Source: Tepidimonas thermarum (GTDB lineage: Bacteria; Pseudomonadota; Gammaproteobacteria; Burkholderiales; Burkholderiaceae_C). From it: 46,041 nucleotides of DNA. The stretch lies in contig NZ_VJOL01000018.1 of the NCBI RefSeq assembly GCF_007556705.1, positions 1 to 46,041 on the forward strand, given 5' to 3'. The first letter of the stretch is position 1; every line of letters starts with the position of its first letter. This document shows positions 35,283 through 42,963 of the stretch, in pieces. Below the pieces are notes generated by a model. The model made no database searches, was not told the DNA's origin, and saw only the letters and a list, made by a program, of their open reading frames with translations. Made by a program: the position numbers and the translations under genes.

Positions 35283-35935
35283 GGGGCTGCGGTCGTCGCC
35301 GTGGGGCCCAGCAGGGCTTGGCGCAGGGTCGGCTCCGAGGTGGTGGGGGCCAACCAGATGCCAAAAAAGCGTTCGGCAAAGCGCGTGTCGGCGATGTCGC
35401 CCAGGATGCGCTGGCGGCCATCGGCGTCGGTGAGCACGAAGCGTGCCCCAACGCCGGGTTGCCGCAGGCCGGCGATGCGGTCGCCCGCGCGCACGTCCGG
35501 AAACACCCGCTGCATCGCGGCCAGCCAGGCGGCCTCGTCGGCGGGGTCGATGGGGCCGGCGCGGCGCATCTCCTCCAGCGAGCGGCGCGCAATGTCGGCA
35601 CCGCGAAACCCGCGCTGGTAGCGCAGGGTCAGCACCAGCGGCTGGCGGCCCAGATCGCTGGCGCGCCAGCCGGGCGCGGCCAGCAAGGTGGCGTCGTACA
35701 CCGCAAAGCCCCAATAGCGCAACGTGCCCTGGCCCACCACCGTCGCGCCAGGCAGCAGGCGTGCGCTCGGATCGTCCGGCGTGGGCGGCGCCGGCGCCAC
35801 GGCGGCAGGGGTGTCCGTCGTCGTGGCCGTGGCGATGGCAGGCACCCCGCACGCCGCGATGGTCAGCGCGACCTGCGCTGCCGCGGCCAGCCGGCGCGGG
35901 CCGTCAGGGGCGCACCAGGGTGCACTGCACCACAT
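35279..35935 (-). CDS. exported chalcone-isomerase-like protein
   Basis: A 218-residue protein with a chalcone isomerase-fold domain: LRYWGFAVYDATLLAAPGW, LTLRYQRGFRGADIARRS and GARFVLTDADG. In bacteria this fold is usually a non-catalytic lipid- or fatty-acid-binding domain. ATG 35935 is chosen because it gives a signal peptide (basic GPRR, then a hydrophobic core ending near ATATT), although it overlaps the end of the previous gene by 32 bp. It should be periplasmic. Confidence 0.78.
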   Translation of the reverse strand: MWCSAPWCAPDGPRRLAAAAQVALTIAACGVPAIATATTTDTPAAVAPAPPTPDDPSARLLPGATVVGQGTLRYWGFAVYDATLLAAPGWRASDLGRQPLVLTLRYQRGFRGADIARRSLEEMRRAGPIDPADEAAWLAAMQRVFPDVRAGDRIAGLRQPGVGARFVLTDADGRQRILGDIADTRFAERFFGIWLAPTTSEPTLRQALLGPTATTAAP

Positions 35936-37145
35936 CGATGTCCCCGGCGTCGAAGCCGGCCTCGCAATACGCCAGGTAAAACGACCACAGGCGCACAAAG
36001 CGCTCGTCGAAGCCCAACGCCAGCACCTCGTCGCGGCGCGCGCCAAAATCGTGCCGCCAGCGCCGGCAGGTTTCGGCATAGTCGCGGCCAAAGGCCAGCA
36101 TGTCCACCACCTGCAGCCCGGCACGGCGGGCCTGGTCGTGCAGGGCGCCGGGGCTGAGCAGGCAGCCGCCGGGGAAGATGTACTGCTGAATGAAATCGGT
36201 GGAGCGCAGGTAGCGCTCGAACAGCGCGTCGCGGATGACGATGGCCTGGATGCACGCGCGCCCGCCCGGACGCAGCAGGCGCTGCAAGGCGCCAAAATAG
36301 GTCGGCCAGTAGGCGCGTCCGACGGCCTCGATCATTTCGATGGACACGATGGCGTCGTAGGGCCCGTCGTCGATGTCGCGGTAGTCCTGCAAGCGCAGCG
36401 TGACCTGGCCATCGAGCCGGGCCTCGGCCATGCGCTGCTGGCCGTGCGCCAGCTGCTCGGTGGACAGCGTCACGCCGATGACCCGCGCGCCAAAGTCGCG
36501 CGCGGCCATTTCGGCCAGCGCGCCCCAGCCGCAGCCGATCTCCAACAGCCTGGTGCCCGGCGCCACCCCCGCCATGCGCAGCGCACGGGCGATCTTGGCG
36601 CGCTGGGCGCTGGCCAGATCGCGCCCGGGGTCGCCTTCGAACCAGGCGGCCGAATAGGTCATCGTCTCGTCGAGCCAGAGCCGGTAGAAGGCGTTGCCCA
36701 GGTCGTAGTGGGCGTGGATGTTGCGCCGGCTGCCGCGGCGCGTGTTGCGGTGCAGCCAGTGGCGCACGCGGTAGAGCAGCCGCCCCGTCCACGAGCCGTG
36801 GATGATGTCTTCCAGCGTCTGGCGGTTGGCCAGCATGAGGCGCAGCAGCGTGCTGAGGTCGGGCGTGGACCAGGCGCCGTCCAGGTAGGTCTCGGCAAAG
36901 CCGATGTCGCCGCTGCGCAGCGCCGCCGATGCCACGGACCAGTCGCGCAGCTCCAGGCGCGCCCGCAGCCCGCTGCCTGGCTCGCCGAACACCAGCGTCT
37001 GACCGTCCGGGGTCTTGAGCTCCAGGGTGCCGTGGCGCATGCGTTGCAACAGGCGCAGCACGGGGCGCACGGGCGCCGGTGCGCCGACGAGCGCGGCCGG
37101 ATCGGGACGGTGCGGGGGCGCCGGGGGCGCGAGCATCGTGCTCAT
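35904..37145 (-). CDS. cfa: cyclopropane-fatty-acyl-phospholipid synthase family methyltransferase
   Basis: A 413-residue SAM-dependent enzyme acting on unsaturated phospholipid acyl chains. Residues 143-153 (IHAHYDLGNAF) and the SAM motif LEIGCGWG (201-208) are diagnostic, as are VSIEMIEAVG and QQYIFPGG. It may make cyclopropane fatty acids, or act like the methyltransferases of singlet-oxygen operons that lead to branched or furan fatty acids; sequence alone does not decide. ATGA overlap with DUF1365. Confidence 0.9.
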   Translation of the reverse strand: MSTMLAPPAPPHRPDPAALVGAPAPVRPVLRLLQRMRHGTLELKTPDGQTLVFGEPGSGLRARLELRDWSVASAALRSGDIGFAETYLDGAWSTPDLSTLLRLMLANRQTLEDIIHGSWTGRLLYRVRHWLHRNTRRGSRRNIHAHYDLGNAFYRLWLDETMTYSAAWFEGDPGRDLASAQRAKIARALRMAGVAPGTRLLEIGCGWGALAEMAARDFGARVIGVTLSTEQLAHGQQRMAEARLDGQVTLRLQDYRDIDDGPYDAIVSIEMIEAVGRAYWPTYFGALQRLLRPGGRACIQAIVIRDALFERYLRSTDFIQQYIFPGGCLLSPGALHDQARRAGLQVVDMLAFGRDYAETCRRWRHDFGARRDEVLALGFDERFVRLWSFYLAYCEAGFDAGDIDVVQCTLVRP

Positions 37146-37981
37146 GGCGTCGGGTTCTCCAAGCGTGGGGGGGCGGTGACGGCCTGGCCGGTCACGGTGT
37201 TGGTCGGTGGGGCGGGGTGGTCGTGCACGGGCACACCCCGGCGCCACAGCCGCAGTGCGTGCAGGTGGATGCGCGCGATCACCAACGCACTGTGCCAACC
37301 ATAGCGCCACAGCAGGCGTGGCCAGCGGCGCGGCGTGGCGGGGGAGAGCGTGCCGCTGACGCTGGTCAGCAGCAGCGCGCCATCGGCATCGCCATACTCG
37401 ATACGCGCCACGCAACGGCGCTGACCTCCGCTGTCGCTGTGCAAAAAGCGAAAGCGGTATTCGCCCGCCACGCGGCAAAACGGCGAGACATGAAACCGTT
37501 TGTGCGCCTGCAACGTGCGCCCCCAGGCGGGGGCGTCGAGCAGGTAGCAGTGGCGTTCGCCAAACGTGTTGTTGACCTCCGCGACGATGGCGCGCAACGC
37601 CCCATCCGAGCGGTGGCAATACCAAAAGCTGACCGGCTTGAAGGCATAGCCGAACACGCGGGCATAGGTGTGCAGCCACAGCGGGCCATCGGCGTCACCG
37701 ATGCCGTGGTGCTGCAGCAGTTCGTGCAGCCATGCGCGGGCGCCGCCGGTCTGCGGGCCGCGTCCGTCGCCATGGTCGGCGTCGTAAAAGGCGATCCAAC
37801 CCGGGCGGTTGAGCGCCAGGCCCGCTTCAGCCGCCGCGGCGTCGAGGCGGTGCATCGGCAGCCACAAAAACCAGGTGGGATGCTCGAACGCGTGTCCGTG
37901 TGGGCGCAGGCGGCGGTGGCGCACCACCCCTTCGCCGATCCAGACCGGGTCGGCCGCCGAGGGGGGGACGTGCGTCGCCAT
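37142..37981 (-). CDS. DUF1365 domain-containing protein
   Basis: A 279-residue protein covering a full DUF1365 domain: GVVRHRRLRPHGHAF near the start, YARVFGYAFKPVSFWYCHR, AEVNNTFGERHCYLL, and KRFHVSPF. Function is not known. The domain nearly always lies between an FAD amine-oxidase-like gene and a cyclopropane-synthase-like gene, as here, suggesting one lipid-modifying pathway. It starts 19 bp after the FAD gene. Confidence 0.9.
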   Translation of the reverse strand: MATHVPPSAADPVWIGEGVVRHRRLRPHGHAFEHPTWFLWLPMHRLDAAAAEAGLALNRPGWIAFYDADHGDGRGPQTGGARAWLHELLQHHGIGDADGPLWLHTYARVFGYAFKPVSFWYCHRSDGALRAIVAEVNNTFGERHCYLLDAPAWGRTLQAHKRFHVSPFCRVAGEYRFRFLHSDSGGQRRCVARIEYGDADGALLLTSVSGTLSPATPRRWPRLLWRYGWHSALVIARIHLHALRLWRRGVPVHDHPAPPTNTVTGQAVTAPPRLENPTP

Positions 37982-38000
37982 GGCGGGGTGGTGGTGTTGC

Positions 38001-39305
38001 TCAAGCGGCCGCACGCCGGCCCTCCAGGCGTGCACGCAAGGCGCTGGCCACGGCCTGGCCCGCACGCAACCCGTCTTCGTGAAAGCCATAACCGGCCCAC
38101 GCCCCACAGTACCACGTGTGCTGCAACCCCTGCAAGCCCGGCAGGGCGCGCTGGGCCTGGATGGCCGCCATGTCGAAGACCGGGTGCGCATACTCGAATT
38201 CGGCCAGGATGCGCTCGGGCGCGATCGGCCGCACCGGGTTGAGCGACTCGATGAGCGGCTGGGCAAACGGCAGCGGCTGCAGCACATTGAGCCAGTAGTG
38301 CAGGCACACGCGCGCCGACTCGTGCTGGTCGTCCGCGGCGCGTTCGTAATTCCACGCCGACCACACGGCGCGGCGACGCGGCAGCACCGCGGTGTCGGTG
38401 TGCAGCACGGCGCGGTTGGGCTGGTAGCGGATGGCGCCCAGCACCGCACGCTCCTGCGGCGTCGGATGCGCCAGCAGGCGCAGCGCTTGGTCGGTATGGG
38501 TGGCGATGACCACCTCGTCAAAGCGCTGCGCACCCGCGTCGGTCAGGACGGTGACCCCGGCGTCGTCACGCTCGACGCGGCGCACCGGCGTGCGGCGCCG
38601 CGCATCCGGCAAGCCGGCGACGATGCGCTGCACATACTGGCGCGCACCACCCGCTACGGTGTACCACTGCGGGCGGTCGTGGATCTGCAGCAGCCCGTGG
38701 TTGTGGCAAAAGCGAATCATCGTCGCCACGGGAAAGCGCAGCATCTGGTCGGTGGGGCAGCTCCAGATGCACCCGATCATCGGCAAAAAATACCAGTCCC
38801 GAAACGCCGTGCCAAACCCGTGCGCGCGCAGGAAGTCCCCCAGCGGCTGCTGCAACTGGGCCTCGCGGCCCTGTTGGGCCAGCTGCGTGCACAGGCGGTT
38901 GAAGCGCAGCAGGTCGGCCAACATGCCACAAAAGCGTGGCCGCACCAGGTTGCGCCGCTGGGCAAACACGCTGGCCAGCGATGCGCCACCCCACTCCAGC
39001 GCCGGGCGCGAGGCGCCACCCGGCACCTGCACCGAAAACGACATGTCCGACGGCGCCGTGGGCACCCGCAGTTCGGCCAGCAGCGCGATCAGGCCGGGGT
39101 AGGTGCGTTCGTTGAACACCAAAAAACCGGTGTCCACGCCATGCGTGACCGGCCGCCCCGTGGCATCGGGCAAGGTCACGTCCACGGTGTGGGTGTGACC
39201 GCCAAAGTCCTCCTGCGCCTCGAACAGCGTGACCTGGGCGTGGTGGCGCAGGCGGTGCGCGGCGCTCAGGCCGGCGATACCCGATCCGATGATGGCGACC
39301 TTCAT
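38001..39305 (-). CDS. FAD-dependent amine-oxidase-like oxidoreductase
   Basis: A 434-residue flavoprotein with an N-terminal dinucleotide site, IGSGIAGLSAAHRL (6-19), followed by FEAQEDFGGHTHTV. The C-terminus has the second FAD contact in WYCGAWAGYGFHEDGLRAG. It belongs to the NAD(P)-binding Rossmann/amine oxidase group found first in light- or singlet-oxygen-induced lipid operons. It is the first gene of the leftward operon, 37 bp from the 19-bp palindrome. Confidence 0.88.
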   Translation of the reverse strand: MKVAIIGSGIAGLSAAHRLRHHAQVTLFEAQEDFGGHTHTVDVTLPDATGRPVTHGVDTGFLVFNERTYPGLIALLAELRVPTAPSDMSFSVQVPGGASRPALEWGGASLASVFAQRRNLVRPRFCGMLADLLRFNRLCTQLAQQGREAQLQQPLGDFLRAHGFGTAFRDWYFLPMIGCIWSCPTDQMLRFPVATMIRFCHNHGLLQIHDRPQWYTVAGGARQYVQRIVAGLPDARRRTPVRRVERDDAGVTVLTDAGAQRFDEVVIATHTDQALRLLAHPTPQERAVLGAIRYQPNRAVLHTDTAVLPRRRAVWSAWNYERAADDQHESARVCLHYWLNVLQPLPFAQPLIESLNPVRPIAPERILAEFEYAHPVFDMAAIQAQRALPGLQGLQHTWYCGAWAGYGFHEDGLRAGQAVASALRARLEGRRAAA

Positions 39306-39342
39306 GCGCGTGCTCCTGTGCCGACCCAGCCGTGCAAGGCCG

Positions 39343-39361
39343 TTTTTGTCCTAGACAAAAA
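39343..39361. promoter_or_regulatory. 19-bp palindrome, likely CarH/LitR operator
   Basis: TTTTTGTC and GACAAAAA, perfect 8-bp arms around CTA, lie between the divergent FAD gene and the B12-photoreceptor gene. The element overlaps the plus-strand -35 and sits just downstream of a minus-strand TACAAT box (39364-39369), so one bound repressor could block both directions. Confidence 0.65.
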
Positions 39362-39373
39362 CCATTGTATGCT
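39346..39373 (+). promoter_or_regulatory. candidate promoter of the MerR/B12 regulator gene
   Basis: TTGTCC (39346-39351) and TATGCT (39368-39373) are 16 bp apart. The -10 contains an in-frame ATG (39369), which argues for translation from the later ATG 39408. Confidence 0.5.
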
Positions 39374-39407
39374 GCACAGACCTTTTGTGCACGCCCAGGT
39401 TCCCGAC

Positions 39408-40385
39408 ATGTCCTCTGCCTCTGCCGACCACCCACGTCCTGCACCCGTGGCGCGCTGGGCGATCGCGGACGTGGAGCGCGAGACCGGCATCGGCAAGGAC
39501 ACGCTGCGTGTCTGGGAGCGCCGCTACGGCTTTCCGGTGCCACGGCGCGACGAGCGTGGCGACCGCCTGTACGACGCCGAGCAGATGGCCCGCCTGCGCT
39601 TGATCCGGCGCCTGCTCGATGCCGGGCACCGGCCAGGCCGTGTGGTCGGCCTGGGCGCGCAGGCGCTGGAGGACTTGGTGGCCGCGCTGGAGCCGGCCAC
39701 AGGTGCCCCGGATGGGTGCCGCGGCGCCGCGACCGACTGGGCCACCTGGATGGCCTGGCTGCGCACGGACCAGACGCTGCGCCTGCGCGACGCGCTGCGC
39801 GAAGCGGTGCGCACACAGGGCCTGGCGCAGGCGGTGGAGGGGGTCATCGCCCCGTTGTGCGTCGAGGTGGGGCAGGCCTGGCTGCGCGGTGACATCGGTG
39901 TCTATCAGGAGCACCTGTTTACCGAGGCGGTCCAGATGGTGCTGCGCGAAGCCATCGTGCGCCTCGATGAGGCGCAGCCGACGCGGGCACCGCGCGTGCT
40001 GCTGACCACGACGCCGGGCGAGCAGCACCAGCTCGGGTTGCTCATGGCCGAGTGTTTTTTGGCCCTGCAGGGGTGCGAACGGTTGTCGCTGGGGGTGAGC
40101 ACGCCGCTGCAGGACATCCTAGAGGCCATGCGCCGCACCGATGCCGACGTGCTGGCCTTGAGCTACAGCGAGCGCGCCAGCCGCCGCGATGTGTTGGACA
40201 CCGTGGCGCCGCTGCGCGCGCAACTGCCCGCCCGCGTGGCGCTGTGGCTGGGCGGAGCGGCGGCCTGGCGCTACCGGCGCGGTCTGCCCGCCGGGGTGCT
40301 GGTGTTGCGGCGCGCGGCCGACCTCAGCGCGCAGGTGGAGGACTGGCGCCGCCAGCACGATCCCGTCGCGGCACGCGGCACCTGA
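39408..40385 (+). CDS. B12-dependent light-sensing MerR regulator (CarH/LitR type)
   Basis: A 325-residue transcription factor. The MerR winged helix is at residues 16-80 (WAIADVERETGIGKDTLRVW). The cobalamin part has the CarH signature W158-x9-E168-H169 in the four-helix bundle, and E205-Q-H207, whose histidine takes the lower axial position in known photoreceptors. With adenosylcobalamin such proteins bind DNA as tetramers in the dark and let go in light. It faces the 11-gene operon and a palindromic operator, so it probably represses both itself and the operon in the dark. Confidence 0.9.
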   Translation: MSSASADHPRPAPVARWAIADVERETGIGKDTLRVWERRYGFPVPRRDERGDRLYDAEQMARLRLIRRLLDAGHRPGRVVGLGAQALEDLVAALEPATGAPDGCRGAATDWATWMAWLRTDQTLRLRDALREAVRTQGLAQAVEGVIAPLCVEVGQAWLRGDIGVYQEHLFTEAVQMVLREAIVRLDEAQPTRAPRVLLTTTPGEQHQLGLLMAECFLALQGCERLSLGVSTPLQDILEAMRRTDADVLALSYSERASRRDVLDTVAPLRAQLPARVALWLGGAAAWRYRRGLPAGVLVLRRAADLSAQVEDWRRQHDPVAARGT

Positions 40386-40412
40386 ACGCTCCAGCGCGCC
40401 ACGCCAGGCGCC

Positions 40413-40907
40413 TCAGCCGCCCGCGCACGGGGTGGGTGGCCGTGGCCACCAGCGCAGCGGGCGGTCTTCGAACTCCGTGTTGAGCACCACGGTGCTGGTG
40501 GTGCGCGCCACACCGGGAATGGCCTTGATCTGGTAGAGCACATCCTCCAGCGCACGGGCATGGGTGGTGCGTATCTTGGCGATGAAGTCGTATTCCCCGG
40601 CCACGCTGTGCAGCTCGAGCACCTCGGGCATTTCGCGCAGGCGGGGGGCCACGTCGCGGCAGTGGATCCCGCCGTCGTTGCGGATCGCCACGAAAGCCGT
40701 GAAGTGCAACCCGAGCCGCTGCGGGTCGATGCGCAGCGAAAAGCGCTCGATGACGCCGCGCTCGACCATCTTGCGCACCCGCTCGTGCACGGCGGCGGTG
40801 GACAGGCCCACCTCGCTGGCCACATCGGCATAAGAACGACGGCTGTCAGCGCTCAAGGCCGTAAGAATTCCGATGTCGATATCGTCGAGCTGAATATTTG
40901 CTTGCAT
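40413..40907 (-). CDS. Lrp/AsnC family regulator
   Basis: A 164-residue regulator. The N-terminal helix-turn-helix (DDIDIGILTALSADSRRSYADV, AVHERVRKM) is followed by the RAM/ligand domain (GEYDFIAKIRTTHARALEDV). Members sense amino acids. It is divergent from a DMT-family exporter across 71 bp with a clear inverted repeat, the usual layout for a regulator controlling an amino-acid exporter. ATG 40907 gives the family N-terminus; upstream in-frame codons fall in the regulatory region. Confidence 0.9.
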   Translation of the reverse strand: MQANIQLDDIDIGILTALSADSRRSYADVASEVGLSTAAVHERVRKMVERGVIERFSLRIDPQRLGLHFTAFVAIRNDGGIHCRDVAPRLREMPEVLELHSVAGEYDFIAKIRTTHARALEDVLYQIKAIPGVARTTSTVVLNTEFEDRPLRWWPRPPTPCAGG

Positions 40908-40929
40908 GGCGGCGTTTTGTCGGCCAAAA

Positions 40930-40954
40930 TACGGCCTGATGGCTGATGGCCGTA
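40930..40954. promoter_or_regulatory. inverted repeat between the Lrp and DMT genes
   Basis: TACGGCC (40930-40936) and GGCCGTA (40948-40954) are perfect 7-bp arms separated by 11 bp. Size and place suit an Lrp-type operator controlling both genes. Confidence 0.45.
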
Positions 40955-40978
40955 AATTATCCGTCCACGAAATCAATC

Positions 40979-41962
40979 ATGCAAACGTTTTTCAGTTCTT
41001 TAGAGGGACGCTGGCGCCTCGTCGGGGCCTTGGCCATCGTCTACATCGTCTGGGGCACGACGTACTACGCGCTGGGCGTTGCCATGCGCTCGCTGCCGCC
41101 CGTGCTCATGAACGGGGTGCGCTTCCTGGCCGCAGGGGCGGTGATGCTGACGCTTGCGCAGTGGCGCGGGCAGGCCTGGCCCAGCCCGCGCCAGTGGGCC
41201 GGCTGTGCGTGGATCGGCGCGCTCATGGCCTTTGCCGCCATGGCGCTGGTGGTGCTGGCGCAGCACCAGGGGATTGGCTCCGGCTTGATGGCGACCGTGG
41301 TCACGACCATGCCGATGTGGCTGGCGCTGTGGACCCGCCTGGGCGGCGAGCGTGTGCCGGGCACGAGCTGGGTCGGACTGGCGCTGGGGGCGCTGGGCGC
41401 TGGGCTGTTGGCGCTGGAGGGCGACTTTGGCGCCACACCGCTGGGGGCGTTGTTGGCCTTTGCAGCGCCGCTGTGTTGGAGCGTGGGATCCTATGCATCG
41501 CGCCGTCTGACACTGCCCGCCCCCGCGATGGCGGCCGGTGCGCAGTGGATCATCGGCGGCGCCATCGGCGTGCTCGTGGCCTGGGTGGCCGAACCCGGCG
41601 CCCGCAGCGTGGACTGGGCGGCGGTCACACCGGCGTCGTGGCTGGCCTGGGCCTATTTGGTGGTCATGGGGACATTGGTCACACTCAACTGCTACCTCTG
41701 GCTGCTGCAGCGCACGACGGTAGCGCTGGCGGGCAGCTATTCGTTTGTGAATCCGCTCGTGGCCCTGGCCGTGGGGGTGTGGCTGGGTGGCGAGCGCCTG
41801 ACGGGCTGGGTGTTCGTGGCCATGCCGCTGATCCTAGCGGGGCTGGCCCTGATCATGTACGGGCCGGCGCTGGTGGGCGTGCACCACGGTCTGCGCCGCT
41901 GGCGTCAGCGGTTTCGCGGGCGGCCTCAGCCAGCGGGTGCCAGCGGCAGCAGCGCGCCGTAG
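40979..41962 (+). CDS. DMT/EamA family transporter
   Basis: A 327-residue membrane protein with ten predicted segments in two EamA repeats (about 14-145 and 160-295). Typical parts are IVWGTTYYALG at the start, and SYSFVNPLVALAVG and WLGGERLTGW late in the second repeat. Such proteins often export amino acids or metabolites. ATG 40979 is preferred over ATG 40946, which lies inside the inverted repeat. The last 37 bp overlap the convergent cbbR. Confidence 0.87.
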   Translation: MQTFFSSLEGRWRLVGALAIVYIVWGTTYYALGVAMRSLPPVLMNGVRFLAAGAVMLTLAQWRGQAWPSPRQWAGCAWIGALMAFAAMALVVLAQHQGIGSGLMATVVTTMPMWLALWTRLGGERVPGTSWVGLALGALGAGLLALEGDFGATPLGALLAFAAPLCWSVGSYASRRLTLPAPAMAAGAQWIIGGAIGVLVAWVAEPGARSVDWAAVTPASWLAWAYLVVMGTLVTLNCYLWLLQRTTVALAGSYSFVNPLVALAVGVWLGGERLTGWVFVAMPLILAGLALIMYGPALVGVHHGLRRWRQRFRGRPQPAGASGSSAP

Positions 41963-42867
41963 CGCTCGGCCAAAAACGCTTCGCCCCGTTCCAGCACGAA
42001 GTAGCGAAACGCTTCGGCCGCGGGCGACAGCAGCTTGGACAGGGTATGCACCACGTGCCACGCGCGCACCAGCGGCGTGCCTTCCACGTCCAGTCGCGCG
42101 ATCAGGCCATGTTGCAGCTCCAGTTTCAGCGCGTGCAGCGACACGAAGCCCAGCCCCAGTCCGGCCATGACCGCCTGCTTGATCGCCTCGTTGTCGGGCA
42201 GCTCCATGGCGATGCGCAGTTCCACCCCCTGGCGTTGGGCAAACTGCTCCAGCAGCGCTCGCGTGCCCGAACCCCGTTCGCGCGCGATGAAGGGGTAGGG
42301 CGCCAGGGCCTCCAGGCGCGGATGGCCCACACGCAGCAGCGGGTGGTGCAGCGGCGCGATGAACACATGCGGGTGGGCGGCAAACGGCTCTGCGCGCACC
42401 GCAAGCCCCGTGGGCGGGCGCCCCATGATGGCCACGTCGAGCTCGTTGGCCTGCAGCAGCCGCAGCAAATGCTCGCGGTTGCCGGTGGCCAGCCGCACGT
42501 CCACGCCCCGGTGTTCCTGCTGAAACGCCGTCAGCAGCGCCGGCAAAAAGTACTGCGCCGAGCCGACCATGCCGATGGTCAGTTGCCCGACCTCCAGCCG
42601 CTTGAGCCGCGCCGCGGTGTCCTCGGCATCCTTGAGCGTGGCCAGCACCTTGCGCGCATAGACCAGCATGTACTCGCCGGCGGTGGTCAGGGTCACGCGC
42701 CGGCCCTGGCGCTCGAACAGCGGCAGGCCGACGTGTCCCTCCAGCTCCTTGATCTGCATCGTCACGGCCGGTGGTGTCAGGTGCAGCGCCTCGGCCGCGC
42801 GGGCAAAGCTCAGGTGCCGCGCCACTTCGACGAAGACGCGCAGCTGGCGAAAGGTGGCGTTGCGCAT
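41926..42867 (-). CDS. cbbR: LysR-type regulator CbbR (cbbYFPT-side copy)
   Basis: A 313-residue LysR-family regulator, divergent from cbbY-cbbF-cbbP-cbbT. Helix-turn-helix at FRQLRVFVEVARHLSFARAAEAL's position (residues 6-28); effector domain after residue 90, with TIGMVGSAQYFLPALL and GLGLGFVSLHALKLEL. Length is normal and there is no tail, unlike the other CbbR in this window. It should control the Calvin genes to its right through the TNA-N7-TNA boxes at 42904-42921. Confidence 0.92.
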   Translation of the reverse strand: MRNATFRQLRVFVEVARHLSFARAAEALHLTPPAVTMQIKELEGHVGLPLFERQGRRVTLTTAGEYMLVYARKVLATLKDAEDTAARLKRLEVGQLTIGMVGSAQYFLPALLTAFQQEHRGVDVRLATGNREHLLRLLQANELDVAIMGRPPTGLAVRAEPFAAHPHVFIAPLHHPLLRVGHPRLEALAPYPFIARERGSGTRALLEQFAQRQGVELRIAMELPDNEAIKQAVMAGLGLGFVSLHALKLELQHGLIARLDVEGTPLVRAWHVVHTLSKLLSPAAEAFRYFVLERGEAFLAERYGALLPLAPAG

Positions 42868-42903
42868 GATTTAGTGAAAACTGAATCGGTGATAAAGAAA
42901 TTG

Positions 42904-42936
42904 TGAATTTACCTTATGTAATCGAATGCTTATAGT
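42904..42936 (+). promoter_or_regulatory. cbbY promoter with two overlapping CbbR-type boxes
   Basis: TGA-N7-TTA (42904-42916) and TTA-N7-TAA (42909-42921) both fit TNA-N7-TNA. They overlap a -35 TTTACC (42908-42913); TATAGT (42931-42936) follows after 17 bp as the -10. The stretch is AT-rich against a GC-rich background. Confidence 0.6.
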
Positions 42937-42963
42937 GGGCCATCCCGCAACCGGAGGCCCACC

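Noticed and set aside
39369-39407. Upstream in-frame ATG as start of the B12 regulator
   Set aside because: The ATG lies inside the proposed -10 box TATGCT, so it would not be in the transcript; the MerR domain needs none of the 13 extra residues.
40946-40978. Upstream ATG as start of the DMT transporter
   Set aside because: It falls within the inverted repeat, and the added residues are not part of the EamA fold.
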